Shown here one piece after another: positions 1 through 18,545 of a DNA stretch of 64,000 nucleotides. The DNA lies in the NCBI GenBank assembly GCA_051294375.1, contig CM119268.1:22943427-23007426 (forward strand). The letters are read 5' to 3'. The notes beneath the pieces were generated by a model. It made no database searches and was not told the origin of the DNA. It saw only the letters and a program-made list of their open reading frames with translations. The translations under genes were made by a program, and so were the position numbers. This stretch comes from Paraspadella gotoi. Taxonomy: Eukaryota; Chaetognatha. Every line of letters begins with the position of its first letter. Position 1 is the first letter of the stretch.

Positions 1-79
1 GAGAGAGAGGTGGTGGATTAAAATGTGAATAGCTGGATGTTAAGTTGACTCCGTCGAGAACGATCTCCGCGACGTCGTC

Positions 80-544
80 ATGGCAACCGACATGTCTCCC
101 GACGACACATCCCCACTCTCCACCTCCCTCCACGGCCGCTGGACTCTCTCTTCCCGCGACAACGTGGACGCTTTCCTCGCTTGTCGCGGCGTCTCATGGT
201 TCGTCCGCGCCGCCGTCCTCTCTCTCCGCGCCGACCTCGAATTCTCTCCCGGCGAAGGACCCGACTCGATGCTGAAACGAACCCACTCGGCGCTGGGCCT
301 GCGTCAGGAGACCCTTCCCTGTCCCGGCGTCTACGAGCCGACCAAGACTCTCTCGGGTCGACCCGAAGTCGGCGCCGTGTTCTTCGAGGACGGAGCGGTG
401 GTGCAGAGGATGTCGTCGAAAGAGAGCGGGGAGGTGGTGGCGAGGGTGGAGCGGAGGGTGCTCCAAGATCGGCTGCACGTGACTTTCAAGTGTGGGGACA
501 TCGTCGCCACTGAGGTTTACGAAAGAGTCGGACAAACAGTCTAG
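80..544 (+). CDS. FABP-like intracellular lipid-binding protein
   Basis: Cytosolic beta-barrel carrier of fatty acids or retinoids by family resemblance. The 154-residue frame has the family N-terminal signature (GRWTLSSRDNVDAFL around residues 20-34) and the closing strands near the C-terminus (HVTF...VATEVYERV). The family is usually about 130 residues, so starting at the ATG at 80 leaves an 18-residue N-terminal extension; a second ATG lies at 92, and an upstream exon outside the window is possible. In the C-terminal Arg-x-Tyr pair that normally binds the ligand carboxylate, the Tyr is kept but the Arg position reads Glu (TEVYE). No intron is needed within the frame. It lies 212 bp upstream of B4GAT1 on the same strand. 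Assignment is by pattern recognition; other calycins are less likely. Confidence 0.78.
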   Translation: MATDMSPDDTSPLSTSLHGRWTLSSRDNVDAFLACRGVSWFVRAAVLSLRADLEFSPGEGPDSMLKRTHSALGLRQETLPCPGVYEPTKTLSGRPEVGAVFFEDGAVVQRMSSKESGEVVARVERRVLQDRLHVTFKCGDIVATEVYERVGQTV

Positions 545-756
545 TCTTTTTTTTTGGGGGGGGGGCTTTTTGGAGGTTATACAAATGTTTTTTGGTTCTA
601 AAAATTATAAAACTTTATTTTTTAGAGACTACTCCACCAGAAATATTATGAATAGACGTGTTTTTTAGAATAATCCTGTGGATTTCACTCTCTCTCTCTC
701 TCTCGATTAAATGAAGCACGCAGCTGACAAGGCTTCGAAGCTATGAATTGAGAAAG

Positions 757-3020
757 ATGGATTGGTACAGAGTTTCACGTTTAAAGCGATCCACGTTCCG
801 AAATTTGGAAAGAGTGACCTTTCGCCGATTATTCTCCCTCGCTCTTCTCTTCCTCATCTTCTTCCTCCTCTGGCGCCGACTTTTTCCAGAGCGGCGCCCT
901 CTCCTTCGCTTGGACGCGGCGTCGCGGCGTCTTTCACTTGCGCGCCTCAACGCCTTTTCGCGCCGCGACGTCTCCGGCGCTTACGTCATCGTCGACGATC
1001 TGACGACGGCGCTGCCCTCTATTTTCAAAAACGACGACGACGACGCTAACAACCTCCGAAAAAGCAACGTACCTTACCTCCTCACTCTGGCGACCCAGAC
1101 TTCCGTCTCTAATCTGCGACGCGCGTTGACGCTCTCTCGTCGATGGACCGGCGCCGTCTCCGTTGCCGTTTTCGCCGCCGACGCCAACGACGTGGCGTCG
1201 TCGGTCGGCGTCGTTCGTATCTTGACTCAATGCGGCGTCGGAATCGAGCGTCGATTCAAATTTCATTTGGTTTTCGCCGGTTCGGAATTTCCGGACGAGG
1301 AGTGGGAAGTTCCGGAAATTCCGGAAGAGACGAATTGCGACGGGGCGGATGCGTTTTTGAAGCGGGTTTTTTGGAAGAGGAAAAACTACGCGGAGAATGG
1401 TGAGTCGCAAAAATCCTGAGATCCTGAGAATCCCGAGGGAAGGAAATAATTTATTTATTAATACAATATTTATTTATTTATTAAATAAGCTATCTTGCCA
1501 CTGACTATATAGTGGGTTTATTAACATTCAGATAAACTAAATCTGAAGGGTGGATTTTTTTTTCTATCTCAATGATCTTTTGTTTCGATCGTTAAGTAAT
1601 AAATGCTTGGTGATATAATTTCAAGTCATTAGTTAAATGTTAGAGCCTTAAATACTCCTTCTCTCCAGCCCCATCCCAGTCTCCATCAAACCCTTACCCC
1701 ATCCCTTACCCCGTCAACCTTCTTCGCAACGTCGCTCTCTCCAACGTCGCCTCTCCCTTTGTCTGCGTCATCGACGTCGATCTTCTTCCTTCTCTCGATC
1801 TCGAGCGAAGATTCGAGGAGCTCATCGCGCCGGGCGAGCGGGCGCGGTCCGCGCGAGTCGGCGCCGCTCTAGAGTGGCGCCGATATCCGCCGTCGCCGGA
1901 GAATCTCGTCTACGTCCTGCCCGCCTACGAGATGGACGAGGGGGAGGAAGTGCCGGAGACGAAGAGGGCGCTGATGTCGATGAGGAAGGAGCGAAGAGTG
2001 AGGCCCTTTTACGATCGAGTCTGTAGGAAATGTCACGTGAGTGGTTGAAGGGGACGGACGGAGGGACGGACGGGTTGTTGTTGATTGATTTATTTATTTA
2101 TTGATTTATCGATTTATTGAGTGATTGGTTTATTGATTGATTGATTGACTTTTGACGAAAGGAAATTTCTATACGTCTGAGATTATCCTTTAAAGGACTA
2201 AGTAATATTTCAATCAACTTATTAAAAGTTCTCGATTTAAGGGTAAAATGGTAATTATGAAACCAATTAAACTTTTTTCTCCCTTTCCCTTGAAAAGCGA
2301 CAGACCGACTATGAGACTTGGGAAACGATTCCCTCCTCTGCCCAACTCAGCGTCGCTTATCATCGCGACTGGATCGATCCTTGGGAACCCTTCTACATCG
2401 GAGAGACGAAGCGAATACCCAAGTACGACGAACGGTTCAAGCAGTACGGATTCAATAGGATACAGCAGGTTGGATCAACGTTGCGAAACAAAAACAATAA
2501 AAAGTTAAAGGCTTTGAAATTTCGACGAGTATTATACCAAACATCACAAAACAAAAACTCTTAACGCAAAAAAAACTAAAACACTAACATCAATCAAAAC
2601 ATCAATCAAAACATTCATCAAAACATCAATCAAAACATTCATCAGTGTCTATCGAAACGATAATCTAAATGTCTATCAAAATCCAAATGTGTGTCAAAAC
2701 CTTAATCAAAACATCTGACAAAACATCTGACAAAACAACTAACTAAACAATGTTCAGTGAACATTAAGCATCTAAAAAGACATTAAAACATTCATCAAAG
2801 CATCCCCGATCCTTCTCCCCTCCCCATTAAGGTCTGCGAAGTCCACGTTGCGGGTTTTCGGTTCGCCGTCCTCGACGAGGCCTTCCTCCTCCACTTGGGC
2901 TTCAAAGAAGCAGACGAGTTTCACACGGAGAAACAAAAGGACAACGAGCGCAACAGAATTCTTTTTCGGAGATTCAAGGAGGAACTGAAACGACGTTACT
3001 CGCGTCCGCACGTCTGTTGA
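757..3020 (+). CDS. B4GAT1: Beta-1,4-glucuronyltransferase 1 homologue (GT49), 4 exons
   Basis: Golgi type II enzyme that adds the glucuronic acid primer for LARGE on O-mannosyl glycans of dystroglycan. Exons are 757-1399, 1669-2036, 2298-2468 and 2832-3020; all junctions are GT/AG with matching phases (1, 0, 0), giving 456 residues against about 415 in vertebrates. Residues 25-39 form the signal anchor after an Arg-rich cytoplasmic tail. YPVNLLRN is followed by the DVD metal-binding triad at residues 250-252, then VRPFYDRVC, the WEPFY motif, YDERFKQYGFNRI and CEVHVAGF, all family landmarks. For exon 3 I chose the AG at 2297 because it keeps the family spacing after the CRKC cysteine; the AG seven bases later would shift the frame. 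The ATG at 757 is the first in frame. The 3' end converges on the QRICH2-like gene, with 383 bp between stops. A partial broken copy lies at 15.2-17.0 kb. Confidence 0.93.
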
Positions 3021-3111
3021 TCCATCCATCCATCCATCCATCCATCCGCCGAGATCTTATTTATTATTTATTTAATTCCTTCGTCTTCGCTCCGTTTTAA
3101 TTTTAGAAGAA

Positions 3112-3117
3112 AATAAA
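3112..3117 (+). terminator. Poly(A) signal of B4GAT1
   Basis: AATAAA lies 91 bp after the B4GAT1 stop. On the other strand an AATAAA at 3293-3288 lies about 110 bp beyond the stop of the convergent QRICH2-like gene, and another overlaps that stop codon. Confidence 0.55.
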
Positions 3118-3403
3118 TTTGCGACGTTTTGTTTTTCTTCGTTGCATATTTAAAAACGTACTGTATTTTTTAAATATTTTATTTTTTATGTCGTGATTTT
3201 ATTCCTGTTAATTTACATTTTGTTACGAATCGTTTTGTTTTTTATATAATAAAAAAAAATTAAAAATCCATTTTTGCCTCGAAAACTTTTATTTTCATTT
3301 TTACAATTTGACTTCTAAACAGAGATGATTTATACACTAGCTACATAAAAGTCATTAGTTTTACGATACATAATAAATATACAGAGAAATTTATGCTATT
3401 TAT

Positions 3404-8515
<5,112 letters not shown>

Positions 8516-9070
8516 CTTCTGTTCCTCCTCCTCCTCTTTTTTATTCTTCCTTTTCTTCCAACTCCTTCCTCCTCCTCATCATCAGTTCCTCCTCCTCCCT
8601 CCGCCTCTCTTTTCCCCTTCCTCCTCTTCCTACTCCTCCCTCTTCCTCCTCTTCGTCCTCCGTTCCTCCTCCTCCTCTTCCTCCTTTTTCTTCTTCCCTT
8701 TCTCCTCCCTCCCCCCCTTCCTCTTCCTCGTCTTCGTCTCTCCCCTTCCTCCTCTTTTCTTCCTCCCTTTTTCCCACCTCCATCTCCGCTTTCCTCTTCC
8801 TCGTCGTCATATCCTCCCCTTCCTCCTCTCTTCTTCCTCCCCCCTCTTCCTCCTCCCCCTTCCTCTTCCTCGTCTTCGTCTCCTCCCCTTCCTCCTCTTC
8901 TTCTTCCTCCCCTTCTTCCCACCTCCCTCTCCCCTTCCTCTTCCTCGTCATCATCTCCTCCCTTCCTCCTCCCTTTTTCTTCCTCCCCTTTCTTCCTCCT
9001 CCACTTCCCTCTTCTTCATCTTCTTCGTCATCATATTTTCCTCCCTTTCGTCCTGCAAAAAAAAAAAAAA

Positions 9071-9095
9071 NNNNNNNNNNNNNNNNNNNNNNNNN
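9071..9095. other. Assembly gap, 25 N, at centre of inverted duplication
   Basis: Exactly 25 N, the same size as three other gaps in the window. About 65 bp of unique sequence (9096-9160) lies between the gap and the right arm. Confidence 0.97.
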
Positions 9096-9799
9096 GTTAA
9101 TCTGGCAGTGGCAGTACGCATGCACAATGGCACGCTACAGTTTATAAGTTCCCATTTCGTTTTTTTTTTTTTTTTCAGACGAAAGGAGGAAATATGATGA
9201 CGAAGAAGATGAAGAGAGGGAAGTGGCAGGAGGAAGAAAGGGGACGGAAGAAAAAGGGAAGGAGGAAGGGAGGAGATGATTGACGAGGAAGAATGGAGGG
9301 AGAGGAGGTGGGAAGAAGGGGAGAGATAGAAAAGAGGAGGAAGGGGAGGAGACGAAGACGAGGAAGAGGCAAGGGGGAGGAGGAAGAGGGGGGAGGAAGA
9401 AGAGAGGAGGAAGGAGGAGATATGACGACGAGGAAGAGGAAAGCGGAGATGGAGGTGGGAAAAAGGGAGGAAGAAAAGAGGAGGAAGGGGAGAGACGAAG
9501 ACGAGGAAGAGGAAGGGGGGGAGGGAGGAGAAAGGGAAGAAGAAAAAGGGAGGAAGAGGAGGAGGAGGAACGGAGGACGAAGAGGAGGAAGAGGGAGGAG
9601 TAGGAAGAGGAGGAAAGGGAGAAAAGAGAGGGAGGAGGAGGAGGAACTGATGATGAGGAGGAGGAAGGAGTTGGAAGAAAAGGAAGAATAAAAAAAAGAG
9701 GAGGAGGAGGAACAGAAGATGAAGAAGAGGGGGGAGGAGGAGGAGGAAGAGGAGGAAAGGGAAGAAAAAAGAGGAGAGGAAGGAGAGAGAGAGGAGAAA

Positions 9800-12067
9800 G
9801 GAGGAGAAGAAGGAGGAGGAGACGAGGAGAAGAAGGAGGAGGAAGAGGAGGAAAGGGAAAGAAAAAGGAGGAAGAGGAGACGACGACGACGAGACGACGA
9901 CGGAGGAAGAAAGAAGAAAGGAAGAAGAGGAAGCGACGATTCAGAATCAAGTGGTTAGTCAGATTTATTTATTTATTAAATTATTAAATTATTAACTCAT
10001 CGATTAGTTTCATAAAAGTTTAATACTTTCAATCCAATATAAAACTCGGCCCTTAAACGTCTCGATGAATCTTCCAATTTTTTTTACTCCAAGACGCGAG
10101 CTCGACGGAGAGCGAAGAGGACGGACCAAACAAAGCGCTCAAAAGAGTCTCATGAGTCTTGGTGACGTGAGTGCGTGTGATTCTCAATCATTCATGAATA
10201 ACAATGTGGTTCCCGATAAAATGTTGTCTCCGACAAGCTAACTGCCTAATGACTTTGGAGAGGCTATGACGTAAGCCTCCATGCATAAGATATATAATTA
10301 ATTAATTATTAATAATTAATTATATAATAATTAGTAGGACCCTGCAAGATTTCAATGAAGACTCTTTCACAATCTAAATTATTAACTCCCAGAGCAACCT
10401 GGCTTACCCTGTTTTATGAACTATTGCGATTATATGTCCGCTTCGTTACATATTACTATTAGACTTAGTATTATTGTACTCTTCACCAGTTTCATAATAT
10501 AATACAAGGGATAAACGAAAATTGACTCGGCAAAAGATGATCTTCATTTCTTTGAGGGGGGGAGGCTCCAAGGCGGTGATAACTTTGATGTTGTTGTTGT
10601 TATCATTGCAGCTCGCTCTGTTCGCCGACACCAACGATGCCCGACTCGATATGTTGGAAGACTTGATGGCCAAGATGTTCAAGTTTTAAGAAGAAAGATC
10701 ACCCACATGCTGCAGGTGACGAAGGCATTTGCTGCAGTTCTGCTGCGAGCGAGCGGTGGAATAAACTGAACCATTACATCTCCTTCAAAAAAAAACCAAA
10801 AAAACCAAAAAAACAAAAGGACATGCCTGAAACGCGGGAGACATTCTCACGACCTCAAGGATAAAATGGGACTCCGTGAGCGGAAGCGATGTGAAGCAAC
10901 TCAACGAGCTTTTGAGTCAATTGGCGGGAAGTCCCGAAGGTGAGCCGGCAGGGAAAAGGGGCGATGATGAGATGCATGGATAACCGAAGGTGAGCCGGCA
11001 GGGAAAAGGGGCGATGATGAGATGGCATGGATAACCCGAAGGTGAGATGGCAGGGAAAAGGGGCGATGATGGGATGGCATGGAAGGGGAGATGGTGAGAT
11101 GGCAAGGTTAACCCCGAAGCTGAGATGGCGATGGAAGAGGCAAGAAGTTTAAAAGTGAGATGGCAGAGTGACATGTTTGAGAGACAGCGATTTATAAGGT
11201 AGAAGATAGCTATCGCTATCAATCAAGAAAATCTGACTTTGATGGCAATCAAAGCGTTGTCTATCAATAATGTTCCCCCTGCCTTTTTTTCCCTACCAGG
11301 TTTGGCCGGACTTCAAAATCTGTTAAAGACTTTGGCTGACGGCGATCTTGGAGCGTTGGCTCAACTCAAAGAGATGCAGGATAAACTGGCTGGTGAAAAA
11401 AAAAAATGTTATCACATGATATGAGATTTATATTTGATAAAACGAGCACAAATTCTAAACCTATTTCTTGCAATTTTTTACAAATTTTTATTTGACTTGA
11501 TTCGATCCCAAGACATCGAGCAATGCGCGATGGCTGGGCAATTAGGTCCAGGAGGCGAAGACCTGGAAGGGTTGGGTATTGGGGTGCGGCGGCGGCGGCG
11601 GCGGCGGCTGCAGCACAAGCCAGGGTGAGGAGAGCCAAGGACACTCATCTCGTCTCTTATCCAAATGTGGAAATCTTACTAATGGTTATTCCATTCTTTT
11701 TCAATTTCTGGTAGATGAAACAGGGTTTAGCAATGCAAGCTAAACGACAGGCGATGGCCGATCGAAAGATGGACAGAATGAACAAGGAATTAAAGAACGC
11801 TAAAGAACAAATGAAGAGCATGATGGACATGTTGAATGGTGAAGGAAAAATATATATTATATATATATATAATCTCTCTGACTCTTTTTTTTCGATCCGT
11901 CCGTATGCAGATTTGATGATGGCGGAACAAGGAAAAATCAGATGGCGGAGGAAATGCAGCAGTTGTCGGAAATGTTAAAGAAATTGCAAGACGATCTAAT
12001 GAGACAGGCGGCGCTGATGGACGACATATTGAAAGACAGCTCGGTATGTGGGTGTGTGTGTGTGTGT

Positions 12068-12165
<98 letters not shown>

Positions 12166-14790
12166 CCTCATTCTTAACTTTTGCGAACAGAATTCACAAT
12201 CGAGATCGAAGCTCTAAAGCGACAAGTATGGAATCACCAGAGAACAAAGCGGATAGGCTTTGGGTCGAGGAAGAGTTGGAGGGAAAAGCGGACGTGGAAG
12301 ATTTGGAGAAACTGGTGAGTGGTGAATGGTGAGTGGTGAATGGTGAGTGGTGAGGGAAGAGGAAAAAAAGAAAGAGAAAGGGAGGAAAGTAAATGAAAGG
12401 GGAAAAAAGAGAGTGAGGAAAGGGGAGGATAGGTAAAATGAGAGAAAAGAAAAAAGGAAAGGAAGGAGAAAAGAAAATTATAATATAAAGAAATAAGAAA
12501 ATTAAAAAAAAATCATAAAGGAAAGAGGAAGGAAAAAGAAAAGAAATAAAGAAAAGAAGAAAAAAGAAAGAAAATTTAGAATAAATGAAAAAAATGGTGA
12601 TCTCTTCTTCTTTCTCCCACACAACTCAAAAAAAAAGACTCCACGCAGCGATTCGAGGCGGCGGTGGACGAAATGTCGGCCAGTCTGGCCGACGTCCTCC
12701 GACCGACTCGTCGCCGTCAATCGAAAAGTTCGAGTCGGAAGTGGAAAAAGATCGTGGAGAACTTGGGGAAGAAGTTGAGACTGAGGAGTTCGTCAAGTTT
12801 AAAGATGCATTCGCCGCGAGTGAGAGAGAGTTGAGGGGGGGGGCCCAATGCCCTTGATCCCAACCAATTTAAAAATTATAGATTATTTCAATAAATAAAT
12901 AGCTAACTGACTTTGGAAAGGCAGGATAGCTGTGCCATTAGATGAAGGTATAAAAACTTCTGTTGGTGCATAATTCGTTATCTTCTCTTTTTTTTCTTTC
13001 TTTTTTTAATTCCCTGCCAAGGATTGGAGAAACTCGCCGCGTCTCGACTTTTTCCTCGCGCTGCATCGGGCGAACAGGACGCCGCGGCTCTGGCGCGTCA
13101 AACCCTTTCCACTGCGTCTCCTGCGACCGCGCCGATCCACAATGCTGACGCAGCCGCCGGGACCGACGATTCCGGCAGCCGGATGCGCTGCAGATACGAA
13201 AACAACGCCGGCAACCGCAGATGTTATGAAAGATGGATAGGGGAGGAGGAAAGAGAGAGAGTGAGAATCTGTCCCCTTCTTCGCAGGCCTACGAAAAGTC
13301 TACCCATTCGTGAAGGAAAGAACAAAATCAAAACAAGCGAAGCTTATCAGAGATATAAAAAGGTTAATTATATTGTTAGTACCAATTTTCATAAAAAGGT
13401 GAATTGGCAAATTCACAAAAAAAACAATGGGTGATGGAAAAAGAAAAAAGGGGTTAATCGATCAACAAATGAAACTTTTCGCCTTCAAAATTAAAAGGCG
13501 GTCTTTGAAAAAGAATCCGGTTGGGACGGAAAGAAGAATATTGTCTGAACAGAAAATACAACGTGCCTCAATCCCATTCTCGCAGGCAAATACTCAACTA
13601 CTTTTTTAACTTTACTGTCTTTTAAGTTAACTGTAACTTCTGTTTTAAACTAAATCTAAAATAACAATAAAAATTATATTTCCATCAACGAATCGCTCCT
13701 ATTATCGCCCGACAGATCGCAAGGACATTTTCGATATCAATCACTAGCGGTTTATTACAGAAGCTTAAGCGCGGGGCGCATCAGCGACGAGTGGCGGCAG
13801 AAACGAAGATGCGGTGGCGCATCGACTCTTGTCCAAAGTCTTGCAGAAAGTTCAGAAGCGAAGGTGAAAATTGGTATTTTCAATTTAAGTCGTTAATTTC
13901 CATGATTATTATTATGTTAAGGTTTATTTTTATCATTGTTTTGTGGGAGGGTCAGAGTAAATCTTACTTAAATGGCTTATTGCTGTATGAAACTATTAAT
14001 ATGAAATCAAATTCTGAAAATTATCTACCATCCGAAACTATGACGTCGAATCAATCAAAGAATATCTAATTTTCTATTTATTTGTACAGGAGGTCATGAA
14101 CTTCCCCCATCGTGGGAGTGAATAAGAACGAAGGAGGAAGAAATGAATCTAAGGTGAAAAGAAATAAGAACGAAGAGGAAGAATTGAAATCTAAGGTAGA
14201 AATAATAAGAACGAAGAGGAAAGCATTGGAATCTAAGGTGAGAAAATAATAAGAAGCAAAGAGGAAGAATTGAATCTAAAGGTGAGAATAATAAGAACAA
14301 AAGAGGAAGAATTGAATCTAAGGTAGAAATTGAAAAATTGAAATCCAAATCTTCCTCTTACATTTCCTTCCCCCCCCTTCCCCGACTTCTTTTTCGACCG
14401 ACAGTTCCGACGCTGAAGAGGGCGAAGGCGCCACCTTACGAGGACCACCGTCGCCCTGTCGCCGCCATCCCTGCAAAGAACGTCATCCCGATATCAACTT
14501 GGACATTAGAGGTCGATATTATATTTTTAAAATATTTTAAAGACATTAAAAGCTCAGTAAATTTGGAACTATTTTAAAATTAAATACTATAGGCCGAACA
14601 AGTTGGATTCTACGTGGGCGCCGTTCCGTCGGCAGAGTGCATTGGAAACAGCGGACGTTTGCAACGAGGGCGTCTGCAACAAGCGCCCGAGCAGACCATT
14701 GATGTCGACGTGAGAGAGTTTCGCCGACTCTCGTCTCGCCAATATGGACGCGGGTGGTGGAAGACCTGGAAGCTCAAGACGAAAATTGAA
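9800..14790 (+). pseudogene. Frameshifted inverted copy of QRICH2-like exons
   Basis: All exons of 3404-8251 recur here in order on the plus strand, but with small indels. For example the exon copied from 7551-7450 gains bases near 10682, and the FHCVSCDRP exon near 13100 is broken before the Cys motif. The mirror purine tract occupies 9176-9935. It cannot encode the protein as given and is probably a raw-read copy. Confidence 0.85.
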
Positions 14791-15169
14791 ATAAATAGCA
14801 TAAATTTCTCTTGTATATTTATTATGTATCGTAAAACTAATGACTTTTATGTAGCTAGTGTAAAATCATCTCTGTTTAAGAAGTCAAATTGTAAAAATGA
14901 AAATAAAAGTTTTCGAGGCAAAAATGGATTTTTAATTTGTTTTTTTATATATAAAAACACAAACGATTCGTAACAAAATGTAAATTAACAGGAATAAAAT
15001 CAACGAACATAAAAAATAAAATATTTAAAAAAATACAGTAGCGTTTTTAAATAATGCAACGAAGAAAAACAAAACGTCGCAAATTTTATTTTCTTCTAAA
15101 ATTTAAAAACCGGAGCGGAAGACGAAGGAATTAAATAATAATAAATAAGATCTCGGCGGGATGGATGGA

Positions 15170-16981
15170 TGGATGGATGGATGGAATCAACAGACGTGCG
15201 GACGCGAGTAAACGTCGTTTTCAGTTTCCTCCTTGAATCTCCGAAAAAGAAATTCTGTTGCGCTCGTTGTCCCTTTTGTTTTCTCCGTGTGAAAAACTCG
15301 TCTGCTTCTTTGAAGCCCAAGTGAGGAGAGAAGGCCCTCGTCGGAGGACGCGAACCGAAAACCCGCAACGTGGACTTCGCAGACCTTAATGGGAGGGGAG
15401 AAGGAATCGGGGATGCTTTGATGAATATTTTAATGTCTTTTTAGATGCTTAATTGTTCACTGAAACAATTGTTAGTTTTTTAAGTTTGTTTTGGTCAGAT
15501 TTTTGTCAGATGTTTTTGATTAAGGTTTTGACAACACATTTGGATTTTGAATAGACATTTAGATTATCGTTTCGATAGACAACTGATGAAAGTTTTTGAT
15601 TGAATGTTTTGATGAATGTTTTGATTGATGTTTTGGAATTGGAGTTAGTGTTTTAGTTTTTTTTGGCGTTAAGAGTTTTTGGTTTTGTGATGTTTGGTAT
15701 AATACTCGTCGAAATTTCAAAGCCTTTAACTTTTTATTGTTTTTGTTCGCAACGTTGATCCAACCTGCTGTAAATCCTATTGAAATCCGTACTGCTTGAA
15801 CCGTTCGTCGATACTTGGGTATTCGCTTCGTCTCTCCATGTAGAAGGGTTCCCAAGGATCGATCCAGTCGCGAAAATGAATAAGCGACGCTGAGATTGGG
15901 ACAGAGGAGGGAATCGTTTTCCCAAGTCTCATAGTTCGGTCTGTCGCTTTTCAAGGGAAGAGGGAGAAAAAAGTTTAATTGGTTTCATAATTACCATTTT
16001 ACCCTTAAATCGAGAACTTTTAATAAGTTGATTGAAATATTCTTAGTCCTTTAAAGGATAATCTCAGACGTATAGAAATTTCCTTTCGTCAAAAAGTCAA
16101 TCAATCAATCAATAAACCAATCACTCAATAAATCGATAAAATCAATAAATAAATAATCAATCAACAACAACCCCGTCCGTCCTCGTCCGTCCCCTTCAAC
16201 CACTCACGTGACATTTCCTACAGACTCGATCGTAAAGGGCCTCACTCTTCGCTCCTTCCTCATCGACATCAGCGCCCTCTTTCGTCTCCGGCACTTCCTC
16301 CCCTCGTCCATCTCGTAGGCGGGCAGGACGTAGACGAGATTCTCCGGCGACGGCGGATATCGGCGCCACTCTAGAGCGGCGCCGACTCGCGCGGACCGCG
16401 CCCGCTCGCCCGGCGCGATGAGCTCCTCGAATCTTCGCTCGAGATCGAGAGAAGGAAGAAGATCGACGTCGATGACGCAGACAAAGGGAGAGGCGACGTT
16501 GGAGAGAGCGACGTTGCGAAGAAGGTTGACGGGGTAAGGGATGGGGTAAGGGTTTGATGGAGACTGGATGGGGCTGGAGAGAAGGAGTATTTAAGGCTCT
16601 AACATTTAACTAATGACTTGAAATTATATCACCAAGCATTTATTACTTAACGATCGAAACAAAAGATCATTGAGATAGAAAAAAAATCCACCCTTCAGAT
16701 TTAGTTTATCTGAATGTTAATAAACCCACTATATAGTCAGTGGCAAGATAGCTTATTTAATAAATAAATAAATATTGTATTAATAAATAAATTATTTCCT
16801 TCCCTCGGGATTCTCAGGATCTCAGGATTTTTGCGACTCACCATTCTCCGCGTAGTTTTTCCTCTTTCCAAAAAACCGCTTCAAAAACGCATCCGCCCCG
16901 TCGCAATTCGTCTCTTCCGGAATTTCCGGAACTTCCCACTCCTCGTCCGGAAATTCCGAACCGGCGAAAACCAAATGAAAT
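15170..16981 (-). pseudogene. Partial frameshifted copy of B4GAT1
   Basis: Minus-strand copies of exon 4 (about 15190-15385), exon 3 (15765-15955), exon 2 (16205-16575) and the last ~140 bp of exon 1 (16845-16981). The signal anchor and first ~165 codons are absent, and indels break the exons, for example after GFKEADEF in exon 4. Confidence 0.88.
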
Positions 16982-17429
16982 CCCCGCCTATATAGATTTT
17001 GTCTCAGTACAGTACCTACAGCTCCTACAGTACGGTAATGTTCCCTCAGTCGTACCTTCGGCCGTCTTCCAGTGGATATCAGCTCTTGCCCGCTGTACGA
17101 GATAACTGGCTTATTCCCAACCTGTTACTTACCCTTTGGGAAACGTGAGGACGGTCGTAAAGCTTAAAGCAGAGGACTATACTCTCACAAATAGGACTGT
17201 CTACTGTCTAGTGTCTATATTATAAGCATTCTAGCTACCAATCTCCATTATTAAGGCATTTAATCGGTCCTGATTTTGTCTTCACTGATCCTTAGATATT
17301 TAGGATATTCTCACCTTTTATAGTAATAATGTCGTGTGACATAAGAGACAGTCTTACTCTTAGCAATCTTATTCTTTGTGGGTAATGTTTATACCTATAT
17401 TTAATAAATATATAATTATTTATAGCTAC
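16982..17429. other. Non-coding stretch beyond the inverted duplication
   Basis: Moderately AT-rich sequence with no recognisable exon, just past the duplication breakpoint. In the transcript direction it lies where the QRICH2-like gene should continue from 17430 to 8251. Confidence 0.5.
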
Positions 17430-18195
17430 CCTTTTTAGATTTTCCTCCTTTTCCTCCACCACCATCTTCTTCATCTCCTTCCTTGGAGCTTCGACTTTTG
17501 CCGCGTTTTCGTTCGTCCACCCTGTATTCACATTTAAATAAATGGATGAAGTTTAACTAAAGTTTTTTATAAATTGAATTTTAAACGTGAAAAAGTAAAA
17601 CTAGACAAAGGTTTAGATCAGATCCGAGTGCGACGAAGCGCTGCTTGAATTAAATGGTTTGTAGTCGGAAGCTCATGACGATTAGATACCGGGATCGATC
17701 CCAAATAAAAAACACTACAACTGATTGACTCGGATTAGATGAGACGAGAAATTGTCGAAGCAAACAAATTGCCCAACGTACGAGTCAACAAATGAGCAAC
17801 GAATAATCGTCGACAGCGAACCTGTCGAGAAGATCCGACTTTCTCTTTTCAATCGTCCCCGCATCTTTGCCAAAGTCTTTCGCTCTGAAGAGAGAGAAAA
17901 AAAAAGTTGAAAAATTAAGTCAAAAGATTTACAATTTGCTGTTCACTAGCTAGTTTGTTTTTTCTTTTTCTAATTCTTATCTCATCTTAAGATAAGACTT
18001 ATGATAAGACTTATGATAGGACCTATCTATCTATTATCTTCCGCATTTCATCCTTCCCTCGCCACTTCACTCGCCTATCCAGAGCGTCCATCGCTCCTTT
18101 AATTCCTTTCGTGGATCCGCCCGTTCCACCGTGGAGCAACTGCTCCAGTTTAGACCACGTGACCAATCCTCCTCCGCCAACGAGATCCGTCGATC
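17430..18195 (-). CDS. QRICH2: QRICH2-like gene, N-terminal exons 3-5 (partial)
   Basis: Three exons on the minus strand. Exon 18195-18071 enters in phase 1, as expected from exon 22168-22000, and reads STDLVGGGGLVTWSKLEQLL...MDALDRR before a GTGAAG donor. Exon 17884-17822 and exon 17521-17430 have good acceptors and donors, but their frame is not settled. One reading gives AKDFGKDAGTIEKRKSDLLD then KRGKSRSSKEGDEEDGGGGK, which flows into the acidic SDDSESS exon at 8251; the other gives a coiled coil (VEAPRKEMKKM). Family proteins have a similar helical stretch before the central coils. Confidence 0.5.
17680..17730 (+). mobile_element. tRNA-derived SINE-like fragment (B box)
   Basis: GGGATCGATCCCAAAT matches the Pol III B box. 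A similar box sits at 41005-41020. No A box was confirmed. Confidence 0.25.
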
Positions 18196-18329
18196 CTGAG
18201 AGAAAGCAACCCCATTGCAAGCAAGCAACCATTGGAACCAACCCTGCAAGCGCAACCCCACAGTGACTCATATGAAGATCCAACTTTGGCAACCATGTAA
18301 TTACGTGGTACTACAACTAGTCGGTCTTT

Positions 18330-18545
18330 AGCAATGATAAAAATATGGTGGACTAAAATCCACCAACCGTTCATCAGCGGCCATTGGTGCCGGAGGCAAG
18401 TCATTCGCCTCCCAACCCAAAGGTCCGGGGTTCTAGCCCGGTGGCCGCCTAGCAGTTAAGAGGGACGGGGCGCTTAACCCGCCTGTAACATGGTGTTACA
18501 GCCTGATCCGAAGCTCAGGGACTGCTTATATTGAACGGTTCTGTC
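18330..18545 (+). mobile_element. tRNA-like SINE candidate
   Basis: GC-rich island in AT-rich sequence with GGGGTTCTAGCCCGG, a match to the B-box consensus, preceded about 50 bp upstream by TGGTGCCGGAGG, a weak A-box candidate, and followed by a short non-coding body. It could also be a degraded tRNA gene. No coding potential. Confidence 0.35.
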
